Shown here: piece by piece, positions 62,801-64,000 of the stretch
Layout of the letters: each line of letters starts with the position of its first letter
Position numbering within the stretch: position 1 is the first letter of the stretch
Source: JAJTFA01 sp044351265
GTDB lineage: Bacteria; Bacteroidota; Bacteroidia; UKL13-3
Length of the DNA stretch: 64,000 bases
Direction: 5' to 3'
Assembly (NCBI GenBank): GCA_044351265.1
Contig: JBILGC010000007.1
Location: 1-64,000 of the forward strand
Notes under the pieces: generated by a model
The model's input: only the letters and a program-made list of their open reading frames with translations
What the model was told of the DNA's origin: nothing
Databases searched by the model: none
Made by a program: the position numbers and the translations under genes

Positions 62801-64000
62801 TGATTAATATTGGTTCGGTTTCATTCCCTACTATTCAATCAGCTATTGATACACTTACTACAAGAGGAGTTTGTGGTCCGGTAATTATTAATATGCCTGC
62901 TAATTCAGGTCCCTATACCGGTAATGTGCTAATAGGAAATATACCCGGCACTACAGCAACAAAAAATGTGGTGATAAATGGAAATGGAAATGTTTTGCAA
63001 AGCAGCGTTTCACCAATCGTTCGATTCAACGGTGCAAAGTATATAACTCTTGATAGTTTACGTATCACAGCTACAGCGGGTGCGAATGTAGTGGGGATTA
63101 ATTTAAGCGGTCAAAGCCAATATATTACTATTCGCAAGTCAGTAATCGATGTAGGAATTGCAGCTACCTCTACGCTTGCTTCCGGAATTACTATTTCAGG
63201 TTCAGCAACTGCTGCTACTACTGCCGGAAATAATGCCCAATATGTACTCATTGAAAACAATGAAGTTATTGGAGGCTATTATGGAATCACCTATTTTGGA
63301 GACGCTTCTTATCAAAATAACTTCGGTCACATCATCCGAAACAATAACATAAGAGGATTTTACTTGTACGGTATTTACGGTAGCAATAGCGACAGTGTGG
63401 TCATTGAAAATAATATACTCAATCGTATTGGTCGTTCTGTTATTACTACCTTCTACGGATTTTATGGAGTAACTACACGCAATACAAAATTGCGCAACAA
63501 CCGCATACATGATGCAGGTGTTGGTGCTTATACAGCCTATCCAATTTGGTTTGCAACTTCAGTAAATAATTTAGGTTCTGAAACAGAGATTGTGAATAAT
63601 GCAGTTTATAATATTAACTCAACTGGGTTGGTTTATGGTCTTTATTTTTCAGGTACATCCGATAGATTCAAAATTTATCATAATACAATAGATATAGATG
63701 GAGGAGGTACAGGTAATAAACGTGCAGCATTTTTTGCAGTAGCTCCAAATAATACCGATTTGAAAAATAATATATTAAGCGCAGGAGGAAATGGTACAGG
63801 AGCAAAATACTGTATTTATGTAACTACAAATAGTTCAAGTTTTGCGTCAAATAACAACGTGTTGTATATGGGTGCTAGTGGTGGTACAATAAATAATGTT
63901 GGATTCTGGACTGCAGACTGTATTACTTTAGTGGACTGGACCACAGCATCATTGCAAGATTCATTTTCAGTAAATACCGATCCGGTATTTGCCAATAAAG
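59851..64000 (+). CDS. Large secreted repeat protein with glycine-rich domain (3' end outside window)
   Basis: The frame is open from ATG 59851 to the window edge, at least 1383 residues. A signal peptide (MENSYNFKRLLLIVLTIQFS, cleavage near VKAQ) is followed by a glycine-rich domain, residues ~30-295. That domain resembles the ALK/LTK-type glycine-rich family (YTFTNAGATGIDGPT, KIEVYGAEGYGTFAGRGAY, Gly9 run at 191-199). A CARDB-like sandwich comes next (~305-410), then Asn-rich beta-helix modules starting near residues 416 (LNGTYTIN) and ~981. These are homologous to the modules of the giant protein at 6846-24932. A C-terminal T9SS domain is expected beyond the window but not seen. Confidence 0.85.
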   Translation, partial: MENSYNFKRLLLIVLTIQFSVFVKAQTYTFTNAGATGIDGPTQTQINTAYSSTSLAGQVISVNGIQNWRVPVGGNYKIEVYGAEGYGTFAGRGAYMSGTFSLASTDTLKILVGQQGGCCVGSGTNQFGGGGGSFVVTSNNVPLIVAGGGGGAIYNTAILPSSNGSTGINGQTANGTTIGAGGINGNGGVEGGGGGGGGGFFTDGTTQPWGGKSFLNGGQGGITTGSGGRGGFGGGAGCNSFNNGRGGGGGGYSGGGGAGSSTTAQQVGGGGGSYNTGSSQVNLAGVRSGHGMVVITLLSPPVPNNAGVSSITPLGNFCAGVRTIQATIRNFGSNAIDSVNVSWSVNSIFQATITHNTTLDTSNGSGPNSALINLGSFNFTQSIPYTIKVWTSMPNGVADTVNFNDTMSVIVRPSLNGTYTINTAQVTGGTNFQNLNDAINALANFGVCGPVILQVDSNLFGSVTIPAIPGMDSINTLTIRGKGYTITSTTGPVIAFLQARYVTIDSLNVTLNATTGFGIYLGNQSRNISIRNSTINVGTTSTATSNGGIVASGSQTVITTTGANANNVTIENNTIIGGYYGVSLVGTGTYLGSSGHIVRNNTFLENYLGGVYLSSTDSVLVENNNISRATRATISTYYGIYGTTTRNTKVIRNRIHSTGVGSYTCYPIWFATSINSVGFETQIINNSIWNIPSTSTVYGLYFSGSTTGFKIHHNTVSLNSTGGTGAVRAAFFGAAPNNVDFRNNIMRVYGSGTGIKYSVYVTTTSTTFLSYNNVLNMAATAGTTNSVGFWTADRPTLANWTTASTLDTNSFNINPVFFDEPNGVLLPMNSIIDNKGTPVGILTDITNATRSSTTPDIGSVEFVGVNADLTLLNPQLIYASGCNNANDTLRVTLKNAIGSPVDFSVNPVIINWRLSGPILDSGVYTITSGTLNSGSDLVITLSDSVDRTISGTYQLKVHIPTSLVNNLSINDTVNLTVRPAYSGVINIGSVSFPTIQSAIDTLTTRGVCGPVIINMPANSGPYTGNVLIGNIPGTTATKNVVINGNGNVLQSSVSPIVRFNGAKYITLDSLRITATAGANVVGINLSGQSQYITIRKSVIDVGIAATSTLASGITISGSATAATTAGNNAQYVLIENNEVIGGYYGITYFGDASYQNNFGHIIRNNNIRGFYLYGIYGSNSDSVVIENNILNRIGRSVITTFYGFYGVTTRNTKLRNNRIHDAGVGAYTAYPIWFATSVNNLGSETEIVNNAVYNINSTGLVYGLYFSGTSDRFKIYHNTIDIDGGGTGNKRAAFFAVAPNNTDLKNNILSAGGNGTGAKYCIYVTTNSSSFASNNNVLYMGASGGTINNVGFWTADCITLVDWTTASLQDSFSVNTDPVFANK

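Overview
The window is a chromosomal segment from a Bacteroidota bacterium, most likely of the Chitinophagales/Saprospirales type and aquatic. Four observations support this. Several exported proteins end in type IX secretion (T9SS) sorting domains, and a PorV/PorQ-like barrel is present. Promoters of the Bacteroidota type (TAnnTTTG, sometimes with an upstream TTTG) precede several genes. DUF4293, PD40/TolB-like and choice-of-anchor-V proteins occur. The base composition is AT-rich. No rRNA, tRNA, CRISPR array, prophage or insertion sequence was seen.

Layout. 1-6.7 kb: a secreted M1 peptidase coupled to a degenerate 3-hydroxyacyl-CoA dehydrogenase, RidA, and a 1136-residue propeller/outer-membrane barrel protein. 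6.8-24.9 kb: one 18-kb gene for a 6028-residue T9SS cargo protein with nine ~565-residue beta-helix modules, eight complete Ig-like repeats plus a ninth shortened one, and a sorting tail. 25-39.7 kb: housekeeping and envelope genes (MBL hydrolase, Rieske-like lipoprotein, hydroxyacyl-CoA dehydrogenase, Lnt, PorV-like, NHL-like lipoprotein, GluQ-RS, TatC, RpiB, MeaB, FMN reductase, histidine kinase, cyclase-family hydrolase, RluD, haem-motif T9SS protein, inositol monophosphatase). 39.7-43.0 kb: a phototrophy locus. 43.0-59.3 kb: Fe-S carrier, S20, Asd, cytochrome-b5-like protein, SucD, ABC exporter, TruA, thiolase, ThiL-YqgF-Def, acyl-CoA synthetase and envelope proteins. 59.85 kb to the end: the start of a second large repeat protein, cut by the window edge.

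The phototrophy locus is the most striking part. A proton-pumping rhodopsin (D80/T84/E91, retinal Lys223) is followed on the same strand by one gene encoding a lycopene beta-cyclase fused to a Brp/Blh-type beta-carotene 15,15'-dioxygenase. One polypeptide could therefore turn lycopene into beta-carotene and then retinal for the neighbouring rhodopsin. The rhodopsin also has glycine (Gly135) at the position aligned with bacteriorhodopsin Trp138 and xanthorhodopsin Gly156, the opening used by carotenoid antennae. Upstream and antisense lies a probable frameshifted gene remnant.

Cell-surface biology dominates the rest. T9SS cargo (peptidase, giant repeat protein, haem-motif protein, probably the truncated repeat protein), a PorV-like barrel, Lnt, TatC and several small barrels and lipoproteins fit a gliding or particle-attached lifestyle. 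All functional assignments come from reading motifs by eye; no database search was run.
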